A stretch of 32,124 nucleotides of DNA from Rhodocyclaceae bacterium UBA5602. Lineage in GTDB: Bacteria > Pseudomonadota > Gammaproteobacteria > Burkholderiales > Rhodocyclaceae. Positions 7,274 to 15,560 of the stretch are shown piece after piece. Numbering within the stretch: position 1 is the first letter of the stretch; each line of letters opens with the position of its first letter. Location: NCBI GenBank assembly GCA_002424865.1, contig DILC01000077.1:1-32124 (forward strand). The letters run 5' to 3'. The position numbers and the translations under genes are program-made. Under the pieces are notes generated by a model, which saw only the letters and a program-made list of their open reading frames with translations, did no database searches and was not told the origin of the DNA.

Positions 7274-8157
7274 TTAATTTTGCTGGTTGGGTCTCTGATA
7301 TCCAACAACGGACAGAGCAAGCGCTCATGTCAGCTCTTCCTTCTGAACAGATCGTACCCACACGCCTTCATGAGGCCATGCGCTATGCCGCTTTAGGTGG
7401 CGGCAAACGCATCAGGCCTTTGCTTTGCCACGCCACAGGCGATCTTTTTCATGCAAACCTGAATACTTTGGATACTGCCTCAATCGCTGTTGAGTTGATC
7501 CATGCCTACTCTCTAGTGCACGATGACCTTCCTTGCATGGATGACGATGTACTAAGACGCGGGAAACCAACCTGCCATGTGGCTTTCGATGAAGCCACGG
7601 CCCTCCTGGCAGGAGACGCACTTCAAACACTGGCCTTTCAAGTGTTATCCGCAGATTCACTGGACATCTTGCCACGCCACCAAGTAGCGATGCTCAACCT
7701 CCTGGCGACAGCTTCCGGCTCGCGCGGCATGGCTGGTGGCCAAGCAATTGACCTTGCCGCAACCAACCAACAACTCACGTTGGCTGAATTGGAACTCATG
7801 CATATCCACAAAACTGGAGCGCTCATTCGCGCATCAGTCTTGTTGGGTGCCCATTGCGGCCAAGCCAGTTCAGCCGACACAGAAAAGCTTAGCCACTTTG
7901 CAACTCGACTTGGGCTCCTGTTTCAGGTTATAGACGATATTCTCGATACTGAAAGCGATACGGCAACACTGGGCAAAACAGCCGGAAAAGATGCTATGCA
8001 ACATAAATCAACCTACGTGAGCCTGCTTGGGCTCAGCCAGGCGAAAGCACTTGCGCACAACCTGCTAACCGAATCACATCAAGCCTTAACTTCATTTGGC
8101 AATCGCGCAAGTCGGTTACACGAACTTGCAGACCTCATTGCCAAACGGAATTTCTAG
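7270..8157 (+). CDS. ispA: farnesyl diphosphate synthase (geranyltranstransferase)
   Basis: The 295-residue protein condenses isopentenyl diphosphate with dimethylallyl and geranyl diphosphate to give farnesyl diphosphate, the precursor of quinone side chains and undecaprenyl phosphate. It shows GGGKRIRPLL near residue 43, the first Asp-rich motif LVHDDLPCMDDDVLRRGKPT near 83, and the second motif FQVIDDILDTESD near 218-228. Length is typical for short-chain trans-prenyltransferases of the IspA type. Its ATG overlaps xseB by 4 nt and dxs begins 15 bp downstream, so it is the middle gene of an operon that also supplies its own precursor pathway. Confidence 0.97.
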   Translation: MINFAGWVSDIQQRTEQALMSALPSEQIVPTRLHEAMRYAALGGGKRIRPLLCHATGDLFHANLNTLDTASIAVELIHAYSLVHDDLPCMDDDVLRRGKPTCHVAFDEATALLAGDALQTLAFQVLSADSLDILPRHQVAMLNLLATASGSRGMAGGQAIDLAATNQQLTLAELELMHIHKTGALIRASVLLGAHCGQASSADTEKLSHFATRLGLLFQVIDDILDTESDTATLGKTAGKDAMQHKSTYVSLLGLSQAKALAHNLLTESHQALTSFGNRASRLHELADLIAKRNF

Positions 8158-8172
8158 ACATTTCTGATTCTG

Positions 8173-10038
8173 ATGACGCCCTTACTTGATACGATTCGAT
8201 CTCCAGCAGATCTTCGCTTGCTCACACCTCCGCAGCTTCCGCAGCTAGCGGATGAATTACGCCATTTCCTGCTGGAATCGGTGGCCAAAACCGGCGGGCA
8301 TCTTTCATCGAATCTGGGCACGGTCGAACTCACCCTCGCCTTGCACTACGTTTTTAACACGCCAGAAGACCGGCTGGTTTGGGATGTCGGGCATCAAACC
8401 TATGCGCATAAAATACTCACCGGGCGGCGGGAAGGCATGGCGTCCCTACGCATGCAACATGGCATTTCCGGCTTTCCACGCCGCAGCGAAAGCCCTTACG
8501 ACACCTTTGGCGTAGGCCATTCCTCAACCTCCATTTCGGCAGCGCTAGGCATGGCCGTTGCGGCCATGAACAAAGGCGAAGATCGACGCGTTGTTGCGAT
8601 TATTGGTGATGGCGCGATGTCTGCCGGCCAAGCCTTTGAAGCATTGAATAATGGCGGGGCGCTGGACGCCAACCTGCTTGTCATTCTCAATGATAATGAC
8701 ATGTCGATTTCTCCGCCTGTAGGCGCCCTCAACAAATACCTGGCTCGGCTCCTGTCCGGAAAAACCTTTAACGCAGCTCGCAGGGCCGGAGGAAAAGTTC
8801 TATCAGCCATACCCAGCGTGCGTGAATTCGCCAACCGCATCGAAGAACATGTCAAAGGCATGATCTCGCCGGGTACCCTATTTGAAGAACTGGGATTCAA
8901 CTACATCGGCCCCATTGACGGGCACGACCTGGAAGCGCTCCTGCCCACGCTGCAAAACTTGCGCGAACTCACCGGGCCGCAGTTTTTACATGTTGTCACG
9001 CGTAAAGGCCAAGGGTACAAGCTCGCTGAAAGCGATCCGGTGCTCTATCACGGCGTCGGGAAGTTTGACACGCGCTGTGGCATTGCACCGGCAAAAAAAA
9101 GTAACCACGTCACTTACACCCAGGTGTTCAGTGAATGGCTGTGTGATCAAGCGGCTAACGACGCCAAACTTATCGGCATCACCCCTGCCATGCGCGAAGG
9201 CTCAGGCTTACTCAAATTTTCACAAGAATATCCAACGCGTTATTTTGATGTTGGCATTGCCGAACAACATGCCCTGACCTTTGCGGCAGGCCTTGCATGC
9301 GAAGGCATGAAACCTGTTGTCGCCATTTACTCGACCTTTTTACAACGCGCTTATGATCAATTGATCCACGATATTGCGCTCCAAAATCTACCTGTCATGT
9401 TTGCCATTGACCGGGGCGGATTAGTCGGTGCAGATGGCGCCACGCATAATGGCGCATTCGACCTGTCCTACCTCACCTGTATCCCTAATATGGTGGTAAT
9501 GGCGCCAAGTGATGAAGACGAATGCCGAAAAATGCTTTCCACCGCTTACTCAATCCACGGCCCAGCTGCCGTGCGCTATCCGCGTGGCGGTGGCACTGGG
9601 GTGACAGTGCAGGATGGTTTATCTACCCTGCCAATCGGCAAAGCCAAAATTAAGCGGCAAGGACACAGCATAGCCATTCTTGCCTTTGGATCAATGCTAA
9701 CACCGGCTTTATCTGCGGGGGATGTCCTTGATGCCACCATCGTGGATATGCGCTTTATCAAACCGATGGACCGCGAGCTCATCTGCACCCTGTCTCAAAC
9801 CCATAAACTTCTGGTGTCCATCGAGGAAAACAGCTTGATAGGTGGCGCTGGCGCAGAAGTTTCGCGAATACTTGAAGAAGCGAATCACACCACCCCCCTC
9901 TTGAGACTAGGGCTGCCTGACCTGTTCATTGACCACGGTGACAGCACCGTTCTTTTAAGGGAACTCGGTTTGGATGCGGATGGCATCGTAAAAAGCATCG
10001 AAACAAAATTAACCAAAAATCAACCACGACAAAACTAG
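8173..10038 (+). CDS. dxs: 1-deoxy-D-xylulose-5-phosphate synthase
   Basis: The 621-residue thiamine-diphosphate enzyme makes 1-deoxyxylulose 5-phosphate from pyruvate and glyceraldehyde 3-phosphate, the first step of the MEP isoprenoid pathway. Visible landmarks are the N-terminal SSNLGTVELTLALHYVF, DVGHQTYAHKILTGR, and the thiamine site IGDGAMSAGQAFEALN near residue 142 with LNDNDMSI behind it. The catalytic-Glu region is RYFDVGIAEQHALTFAAGLA near 355-375. A transketolase-like C-terminal domain completes it. Length matches the family. It follows ispA closely, so the operon pairs the entry enzyme of the pathway with a prenyl chain elongator. The ribosome site is weak. Confidence 0.97.
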   Translation: MTPLLDTIRSPADLRLLTPPQLPQLADELRHFLLESVAKTGGHLSSNLGTVELTLALHYVFNTPEDRLVWDVGHQTYAHKILTGRREGMASLRMQHGISGFPRRSESPYDTFGVGHSSTSISAALGMAVAAMNKGEDRRVVAIIGDGAMSAGQAFEALNNGGALDANLLVILNDNDMSISPPVGALNKYLARLLSGKTFNAARRAGGKVLSAIPSVREFANRIEEHVKGMISPGTLFEELGFNYIGPIDGHDLEALLPTLQNLRELTGPQFLHVVTRKGQGYKLAESDPVLYHGVGKFDTRCGIAPAKKSNHVTYTQVFSEWLCDQAANDAKLIGITPAMREGSGLLKFSQEYPTRYFDVGIAEQHALTFAAGLACEGMKPVVAIYSTFLQRAYDQLIHDIALQNLPVMFAIDRGGLVGADGATHNGAFDLSYLTCIPNMVVMAPSDEDECRKMLSTAYSIHGPAAVRYPRGGGTGVTVQDGLSTLPIGKAKIKRQGHSIAILAFGSMLTPALSAGDVLDATIVDMRFIKPMDRELICTLSQTHKLLVSIEENSLIGGAGAEVSRILEEANHTTPLLRLGLPDLFIDHGDSTVLLRELGLDADGIVKSIETKLTKNQPRQN

Positions 10039-10062
10039 CCAGCAAGCCATCCGAACCAATAG

Positions 10063-10089
10063 TTGACTAATTTTGTCGGATAATATACA
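10063..10089 (+). promoter_or_regulatory. possible folE2 promoter
   Basis: TTGACT (10063-10068) is followed after 15 bp by TATACA (10084-10089). Several overlapping A/T-rich -10 choices exist, so the exact hexamer is uncertain. It lies in the 72-bp gap between dxs and folE2. I saw no convincing Zur operator. Confidence 0.4.
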
Positions 10090-10110
10090 TTTCCAAGGTG
10101 TGCTTTTATT

Positions 10111-10956
10111 TTGAAAAAAATCATGAATTCCAGAATTCCCTTGTCCGAGCAAAAAACTACTGACAACGCCATTATTCCCGATGTTCAGTCAAGCGAGGAC
10201 TTGCGTCGCTTGCCGATCAATCGCGTCGGTATCAAGTCAATTCGCCATCCATTCAAAGTAATGGATAAAAGTGGTGGCGTAAGACACACTATTGCGGATT
10301 TCAGCATGTTTGTTGGTTTGCCACATAACTTCAAAGGCACCCACATGTCGCGCTTTGTTGAAATTCTCAATTCACATGATGATGAAATTTCGGTCGAAAG
10401 CTTTGAAACCATGTTACGCGAGATGGTTGTTCGTCTTGAAGCAGAAATGGGCTATCTTGAAATGAGCTTCCCTTATTTCATCAACAAAACTGCACCTGTT
10501 TCTGGCGTGAAAAGCCTGATGGATTACGACGTCACCTTTATTGGTGAAATTTTATCGAATGGTGATTATCGCCAGACCATCAAAGTACTGGTACCAGTCA
10601 CCAGTCTTTGTCCCTGCTCCAAAGAAATCTCTGATCGTGGTGCGCACAACCAGCGCTCCCACGTCACCATTACCGCAACCACCAATGCGCTTATCTGGAT
10701 TGAAGACTTAATCTCCGTCGCCGAAACTCAAGCATCTTGCGAGCTCTATGGCTTACTTAAGCGCCCTGATGAGAAGTTTGTCACTGAGCGCGCATACGAC
10801 AATCCGAAGTTCGTTGAAGACCTCGTCCGCGACGTTGCCAGCGTACTGAATGCTGATGACCGAATTGATGCTTACAGCGTTGAGAGTGAGAACTTTGAGT
10901 CAATTCACAATCACTCGGCCTATGCCATGATAGAACACGATAAAAAGAAGGCGTAA
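10111..10956 (+). CDS. folE2: GTP cyclohydrolase type IB (FolE2)
   Basis: The 281-residue protein belongs to the FolE2 family, which converts GTP to 7,8-dihydroneopterin triphosphate at the head of folate synthesis and can work with metals other than zinc. It shows DVQSSEDLRRLPINRVGIKS, GLPHNFKGTHMSRFVEILN, and the catalytic-site segment CPCSKEISDRGAHNQRSHVT near 168-188. Two starts are possible: TTG 10111, with AAGGTG about 11 nt upstream, or ATG 10123. I keep the TTG start because it fits the ribosome site better, but the ATG gives a more usual N-terminus. It appears to have its own promoter and ends at a strong terminator. No folE (type IA) gene is in the window. Confidence 0.93.
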   Translation: MKKIMNSRIPLSEQKTTDNAIIPDVQSSEDLRRLPINRVGIKSIRHPFKVMDKSGGVRHTIADFSMFVGLPHNFKGTHMSRFVEILNSHDDEISVESFETMLREMVVRLEAEMGYLEMSFPYFINKTAPVSGVKSLMDYDVTFIGEILSNGDYRQTIKVLVPVTSLCPCSKEISDRGAHNQRSHVTITATTNALIWIEDLISVAETQASCELYGLLKRPDEKFVTERAYDNPKFVEDLVRDVASVLNADDRIDAYSVESENFESIHNHSAYAMIEHDKKKA

Positions 10957-10972
10957 GTGGCAATACTTCAAT

Positions 10973-11002
10973 AAAAAAGCCGGAGTCGACTCCGGCTTTT
11001 TT
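10973..11002 (+). terminator. folE2 terminator, perfect 30-bp palindrome
   Basis: A12-bp GC-rich arm set (GCCGGAGTCGACTCCGGC at the centre) is flanked by six A on one side and six T on the other. It can therefore act in both directions, although only folE2 runs into it directly. Confidence 0.92.
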
Positions 11003-11056
11003 ATTTGCGGACTAATAAGCCAAGCCCGCTTGATTGATATAGATATTTACTCGCTT

Positions 11057-11092
11057 CAAAAAAACAGAAAGGCTTATGGGCCAAAGCCGCTG
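11057..11092 (-). terminator. probable terminator of the rpsP-rplS operon
   Basis: On the minus strand GGCTT / AAGCC pairs around an eight-base loop, followed by a T-rich tract (TTTCTG then seven T). It starts about 20 bp past the rplS stop. The stem is short, so confidence is moderate. Confidence 0.55.
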
Positions 11093-11111
11093 GGGCCCGA
11101 GCGAAGCTTTG

Positions 11112-11489
11112 TTAGGTTGCGCTTCGCGCAGCCTTGCTCGTCAGCTTTTCTTTAATGCGTGCAGACTTACCTGAACGGTCACGCAAGTAATACAGCTTAG
11201 CGCGACGAACATCGCCACGACGTTTCACTTCGATACTGGCAATGACAGGTGAGTAAGTTTGAAATGTACGCTCGACGCCTTCACCTGAAGAAATCTTGCG
11301 GACGATAAAGTTTGAATTCAAGCCACGATTACGCTTGGCAACGACCACACCTTCAAATGCCTGGGTACGCTTACGATCACCTTCGAACACGTTAACATTC
11401 ACGACCAAGGTATCACCTGGCGCAAAATCAGGGATAACCCTACCCAAACGCTCGATTTCTTCTTTTTCCAACTGTTCAATCAGATTCAT
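11112..11489 (-). CDS. rplS: 50S ribosomal protein L19
   Basis: The 125-residue protein starts MNLIEQLEKEEIERLGRVIP and contains FAPGDTLVVNVNVFEGDRKR, TQAFEGVVVAKRNRG and VRRAKLYYLRDRSGKSARIK, all diagnostic of bL19, which sits at the 30S-50S interface. Length is slightly over the usual 115-120 because of a short basic tail. GGAG is placed just before the ATG. It is the last gene of rpsP-rimM-trmD-rplS, about 90 bp after trmD, the classic proteobacterial order. Confidence 0.98.
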   Translation of the reverse strand: MNLIEQLEKEEIERLGRVIPDFAPGDTLVVNVNVFEGDRKRTQAFEGVVVAKRNRGLNSNFIVRKISSGEGVERTFQTYSPVIASIEVKRRGDVRRAKLYYLRDRSGKSARIKEKLTSKAARSAT

Positions 11490-11579
11490 AAATTACTCCA
11501 TTTCCATTTCTAGTGGTTGCAGAGTAAATCTGCTAACCGTTTGCACAGCGCAGGGCAAGCCCTGATGTACAGTTTTATT

Positions 11580-12362
11580 TTAACTACCCTGCTGAAACTC
11601 ACTCAACAAAATAGCTTCTTCTCGGCTTAACACCCTTCCCTGCAACAGGTCAGGGCGTCTTTGCCATGTCCGCCCTAACGCCTGTTTCAGGCGCCAGCGC
11701 CGGATTTTTTCATGGTTACCTGATAGCAACACCTCAGGCACACCACATCCTTCATACTGCTCTGGGCGCGTGTAATGCGGCCAATCCAGCAACCCAGCTG
11801 AAAAAGAATCCTCAACAGCCGACGCTTCATCATTGAGTGCCCCTGGCAGGAGACGAACACACGCATCCATCAGCGCCATTGCAGCAATTTCACCGCCAGA
11901 GAGAACGAAATCCCCAAGAGATAACTCCTCATCCACATAACGACAAATCAACCGCTCATCAACACCTTCATAACGACCACACAGCAAAACCGCACCTGAA
12001 TCCGCAGCCAGTTCAACGACTCGCCGCTGATTAATCGGCGCGCCTTGTGGCGAGAGGTAAATCACTTTCGCCGTCCCACCAGCGCGCCCCGAAGGAAGCG
12101 CCCCTGGGCTGCCGACTTTTTCTGCGAATGTCGCTTTCGCTGCATTAATCGCGCACGCCAGCGGCTCTGCCATCATTACCATGCCAGGACCGCCGCCATA
12201 GGGGCGATCATCGACCGTGCGATGAACATCGCTTGCCCACTCCCGCGGGTTCCAGCAAGCCAGTTGCCAGAGCTTGCGATCCATCGCTCGCCGAGTAATG
12301 CCCGACGCAGTAATGGCCGAAAACATCTCGGGAAACAAGGTGATGACGTCAAACCGCAGCAT
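11580..12362 (-). CDS. trmD: tRNA (guanine-37-N1)-methyltransferase
   Basis: The 260-residue protein methylates G37 next to the anticodon of a subset of tRNAs using S-adenosylmethionine, which prevents frameshifting. Seen are MLRFDVITLFPEMFSAI, DDRPYGGGPGMVMMAEPL, the knot region LLCGRYEGVDERLICRYVDE then ELSLGDFVLSGGEIAAM, and the C-terminal HYTRPEQYEG ... VPEVLLSGNHEKIRRWR. Residues around 85-95 (GSPGALPSGRAGG) form a slightly long, low-complexity loop compared with compact homologues. It is third in the rpsP operon, 69 bp after rimM. Confidence 0.98.
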   Translation of the reverse strand: MLRFDVITLFPEMFSAITASGITRRAMDRKLWQLACWNPREWASDVHRTVDDRPYGGGPGMVMMAEPLACAINAAKATFAEKVGSPGALPSGRAGGTAKVIYLSPQGAPINQRRVVELAADSGAVLLCGRYEGVDERLICRYVDEELSLGDFVLSGGEIAAMALMDACVRLLPGALNDEASAVEDSFSAGLLDWPHYTRPEQYEGCGVPEVLLSGNHEKIRRWRLKQALGRTWQRRPDLLQGRVLSREEAILLSEFQQGS

Positions 12363-12431
12363 CAGCTTTTAGCACCCGAAGAATAGCCAAGGCAGCACGC
12401 AAGCAAAACCCAGCGCCAATTGTTTCAATTG

Positions 12432-12980
12432 TTACCAATTCACATCCCAATCCACTTGGATCGACTTAGTGGATAGATCAACCGACTTAACTACGTGTGA
12501 AACAAAGGGCAGCAAACGATCTGATGAATCCTCACGGCTGCTTGCAACGTCGCCTGCCACTATGCCATCACCCCTTGCCACCACCAAGACATCATGCGCC
12601 CCAGTCTCAAGCAGTGACTTCACGCGACCAAGGCGTTGACCTTGCAAGTTAACCACATGCAACCCAATCAAATCTTCCCAGTAATACTCATCCAATTTGA
12701 CAGGAGGCAAAAGGTCGCGGGTTACCCCGAAATAAAAGCCCTCCAAGGCTTCAGCGGCATTACGATCATCGACACCAGAAAGCTTGGCAATCAAACCATC
12801 GGCATGCATCCTGATCGCCTTCGGAACATAAGGCTTCCAGCTTGAATCTGGCGCCTCCGCATCAGGAGACAAAAACCAGTTGGGCATTTTCGCCCAAGAT
12901 AACGGATCATCACCAAAAGCATGAACGCGCAACCAGCCTTGCACACCAAAAGGGGAAAAAAATCGCCCCAATACAATCAT
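12432..12980 (-). CDS. rimM: ribosome maturation factor RimM
   Basis: I choose ATG 12980, giving 182 residues that begin MIVLGRFFSPFGVQGWLRVH, as in the family. The longer open frame reaching 13064 overlaps rpsP and has no homologous N-terminus. The N-terminal barrel is followed from about residue 95 by a PRC-barrel (LDEYYWEDLIGLHVVN ... GAHDVLVV). RimM binds S19 and helps assemble the 30S head. The start lies 5 bp after the rpsP stop, so translation is probably coupled. The local ribosome site is weak. Confidence 0.95.
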   Translation of the reverse strand: MIVLGRFFSPFGVQGWLRVHAFGDDPLSWAKMPNWFLSPDAEAPDSSWKPYVPKAIRMHADGLIAKLSGVDDRNAAEALEGFYFGVTRDLLPPVKLDEYYWEDLIGLHVVNLQGQRLGRVKSLLETGAHDVLVVARGDGIVAGDVASSREDSSDRLLPFVSHVVKSVDLSTKSIQVDWDVNW

Positions 12981-12985
12981 TCTTA

Positions 12986-13240
12986 TTAAGCGGTTTTTTG
13001 CACACCAGACTGCTTGACCAGACGAGCGGCAGTCGAGGACAACTGCGCACCATGCTGCTGCCAATACGCCAAGCGTTCAGCGTTGATTACCAAACCTTGT
13101 TCAGTTACTGCAGCGGATGGATTGTAGTAGCCAATCCGCTCAATAAAACGACCATCACGACGATTGCGTGAATCAGTAACCACCATATTGAAAAAAGGAC
13201 GGTTTTTTGCGCCACCTCGGGCTAAACGGATAACTACCAT
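12986..13240 (-). CDS. rpsP: 30S ribosomal protein S16
   Basis: The 84-residue protein starts MVVIRLARGGAKNRPFFNMV and includes DSRNRRDGRFIERIGYYNP and INAERLAYWQQHGAQLS, which identify bS16, an assembly protein of the 30S body. AAGAGA precedes the ATG at proper distance. It is the first gene of the rpsP-rimM-trmD-rplS operon, downstream of a near-consensus promoter. Confidence 0.98.
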   Translation of the reverse strand: MVVIRLARGGAKNRPFFNMVVTDSRNRRDGRFIERIGYYNPSAAVTEQGLVINAERLAYWQQHGAQLSSTAARLVKQSGVQKTA

Positions 13241-13273
13241 AGTGTTCTCTTAAAAGATACGGTAAAGCGCAAA

Positions 13274-13302
13274 ATTATAGTTCAAACAACCTGCCAAAAC
13301 AA
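13274..13302 (-). promoter_or_regulatory. promoter of rpsP-rimM-trmD-rplS
   Basis: On the minus strand TTGTTT (-35) is followed after exactly 17 bp by a perfect TATAAT (-10, + strand 13274-13279). The -10 ends 33 bp before the rpsP ATG. Confidence 0.8.
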
Positions 13303-13347
13303 GCGCATTGCCAATGTACTGTACTTTGACTGTTTTTGCCTTGGGCA

Positions 13348-14073
13348 CTATTCGCTAAAAAGCATACCTATCGTTTTTTGAATGTCACTTGCTGCTTGAC
13401 GAGGATCAACTGCCTGCCGTATCGGTCGGCCAACCACGATGTAGTCCGCGCCATTCTTAAAAGCCTGTACAACATCTACCGTTCGCTTTTGATCATCACT
13501 GGATCGATTATCGACTGGCCGAATGCCCGGCGTTACGACAAGCAATCTATCCCCCAGCTCGGCGCGGATGGCAGGCACCTCTAGACCCGATGAAACAATG
13601 CCATCAACGCCCGCCTCAAGCGCACGACGAGCACGTGACAGGACCAAACGCTCGACATCGCAGTTAAAGCCAAGATCATCCAGGTCGCCCCGGTCAAGGC
13701 TGGTAAGCGCAGTGACAGCCAAAATCTTTAACGCCCCCTTGTCTTTGACTGCAGCCTCCATGATGGACTGATTGCCATGGATTGTGGCAAGGGTTGCGCC
13801 GCTATCCGCCAATGCCCTCACAGCAGAGCGAACGGTCTCTGGCACATCAAAAAACTTAAGATCAACAAATACTTTTTTGCCATTCGCAACCAGCCAGTTC
13901 AGGAAATCGAAATAACCCTTCGACATGAACAACTCAAGGCCAATTTTGTAAAAACTGACAGTGCCTCCCAGCGTCTCCACTAACGCGCGAGCAGCTTCTA
14001 CAGTAGAAAAATCAAGAGCAACAATTAACCGATCCTTAGGATCAATCGTTTTGGTAGAGAGAAAATTTTGCAT
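13348..14073 (-). CDS. pyrF: orotidine 5'-phosphate decarboxylase
   Basis: The 241-residue TIM barrel converts orotidine monophosphate to UMP, the last step of de novo pyrimidine synthesis. Key parts are RLIVALDFST near 15, the FYKIGLELF strand, the catalytic KVFVDLKFFDVPETV near 66-80, and the phosphate-binding end VVTPGIRP then ADYIVVGRPIRQA. Length fits the bacterial short form. It stands alone, followed by the rpsP promoter in the same direction; no clear terminator lies between them. Only 71 bp separate it from the YihY gene upstream, so those two may be co-transcribed. Confidence 0.97.
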   Translation of the reverse strand: MQNFLSTKTIDPKDRLIVALDFSTVEAARALVETLGGTVSFYKIGLELFMSKGYFDFLNWLVANGKKVFVDLKFFDVPETVRSAVRALADSGATLATIHGNQSIMEAAVKDKGALKILAVTALTSLDRGDLDDLGFNCDVERLVLSRARRALEAGVDGIVSSGLEVPAIRAELGDRLLVVTPGIRPVDNRSSDDQKRTVDVVQAFKNGADYIVVGRPIRQAVDPRQAASDIQKTIGMLFSE

Positions 14074-14144
14074 GCGAATTAACCGACGAAATGAATGGCG
14101 CTGGATATTTTACTGAATTACAAGTTAGTCTTAATCGTAATTTC

Positions 14145-14963
14145 TCACCGGCCTAGACATTTCGGCAATTCAGCCACCACCAATGCCGAGACCAAAACGA
14201 TGAGCCATGAACTGTAGAGCCAAACCAAAAATACTGGCACAACAGAAAAAACGCCATAAATTGCCGTGTTGGCGGCCATTCCGGTAATAAAAAGCGTAAA
14301 TAATTTTTGCATGCCAACTAACCCTGACGCGGCCACAACCCCGCCAGACAAGGCATGCACCCACGCTACTGGCTTATTGGGTACTGCCCAGTAAAGCAGG
14401 GAAAACAATGTTGCCATCAAAAAAAAGGGCAAAAGGTCGCGATTGACAAACAACCTGACCCCTGAGTCCCCACCCATCACACCAAATGATGCCCTGACAG
14501 TCATGGCAATCACGATAAGACTGACGCCAAAAACCAGGGGGCCGACCGTCATCACTAAACCATGCATGGCAAGCTGACGAAAAACTGGTCGTGATTTTTT
14601 TACATGCCATAACTGATTGAACATTCTCTCAATCGTCATCATCTGCATCACCGCAGTCACACCCAGTGCCAGAAGCCCAAAAAATGTCACTTGCCCTACT
14701 CGACTAGCAAACTGACCTACATACTGCGCAATGACAATCCCCGCCTTATCAGGCAACAGGTTTGCCAATAAGAATTTTTCAATGGCATGCCCCAACCCCA
14801 CGCCAGGTGGCAGCACAGAAAGGACTGAAAAGCCAACCGCGATCATGGGCACCATGCCTAGCAAGCTGACAAACGACAGTGCTGCCGCAATTTGCGTACC
14901 GCGTTCGCGTTGAAAACTTTTGGCAACTGACACAACGAGACGAAAAGGCAAGGTAATCCACAT
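14145..14963 (-). CDS. YihY/UPF0761 family inner-membrane protein
   Basis: The 272-residue protein has about six hydrophobic helices. The N-terminal segment FQRERGTQIAAALSFVSLLG followed by MVPMIAVGFSVLS is typical of YihY family proteins, once misnamed ribonuclease BN. Later parts include FGLLALGVTAVMQMMTIERM then FNQLWHVKKSR, and the FSVVPVFLVWLYSSWLIVLV helix. The function is not established; a role in the envelope is likely from topology only. The ATG lacks a clear ribosome site. The family often carries a longer C-terminal domain, absent here. Confidence 0.88.
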   Translation of the reverse strand: MWITLPFRLVVSVAKSFQRERGTQIAAALSFVSLLGMVPMIAVGFSVLSVLPPGVGLGHAIEKFLLANLLPDKAGIVIAQYVGQFASRVGQVTFFGLLALGVTAVMQMMTIERMFNQLWHVKKSRPVFRQLAMHGLVMTVGPLVFGVSLIVIAMTVRASFGVMGGDSGVRLFVNRDLLPFFLMATLFSLLYWAVPNKPVAWVHALSGGVVAASGLVGMQKLFTLFITGMAANTAIYGVFSVVPVFLVWLYSSWLIVLVSALVVAELPKCLGR

Positions 14964-15194
14964 TTTTTGTTCAATTTAATGACTAATAATCTTGATCGCG
15001 CATCGAAACCAAATCGAAAACACCTTAGTACAAAACACGCAACAATGGGCAGGAACTGAGTTTGGTAAGATAATGAAGTGCACAGCAAGCAGCGCACCAT
15101 GCATCGGCACACCTTAGCCAGCAGTCACTACCAAGTTTTAAGTGTCTGGCTTTTAAACTTTACTTTTCCTGCACAATCTCTAAAAAAGACACTC

Positions 15195-15560
15195 ATGGCA
15201 ATATCTACGTGGTCAAACCGCACCGCTCTTTTTAGCTTAACCAGCCTGCTTTTTCTGTGCCTTGCCTGGGAACTATGGCTTTCCCCCCTCCACCCTGGGG
15301 GTTCTACTCTCTTTATCAAGGCAATTCCCCTGCTGTTTCCTTTTTTTGGCATTCTCCATGGCAAACGCTATACCCACCAATGGACATCCATGCTGACGCT
15401 AGCGTACTTGACGGAAGGCCTTGTGCGGGCAACCGTAGAAACAGGAAACAGCCAAGTCTTGGCGGTAACAGAGACGATCCTGGCTGTCCTGCTCTTTATC
15501 AGCTGCGTTACTTACGCGAGAGTGACTGCACCTTCAATGCTCGCTAAACCTGCGGATTAA
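15195..15560 (+). CDS. DUF2069-like small membrane protein
   Basis: The open frame begins at 15078, but ATG 15195 (MAISTWSNRTALFSLTSLLF) gives the usual family N-terminus, leaving 121 residues. About four hydrophobic helices are visible. The stretch KRYTHQWTSMLTLAYLTEGL ending VRA is typical of DUF2069 proteins as I recall them. The function is unknown. The ribosome site is poor (an A-rich tract with AAGA). The 3' end overlaps the 3' end of leuA by 17 nt on the opposite strand, and the start is divergent from the YihY gene. Confidence 0.78.
   Translation: MAISTWSNRTALFSLTSLLFLCLAWELWLSPLHPGGSTLFIKAIPLLFPFFGILHGKRYTHQWTSMLTLAYLTEGLVRATVETGNSQVLAVTETILAVLLFISCVTYARVTAPSMLAKPAD

Noticed and set aside
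10063..10122. Zur operator before folE2
   Set aside because: FolE2 genes are often zinc-regulated, but I found no convincing palindromic Zur site here.
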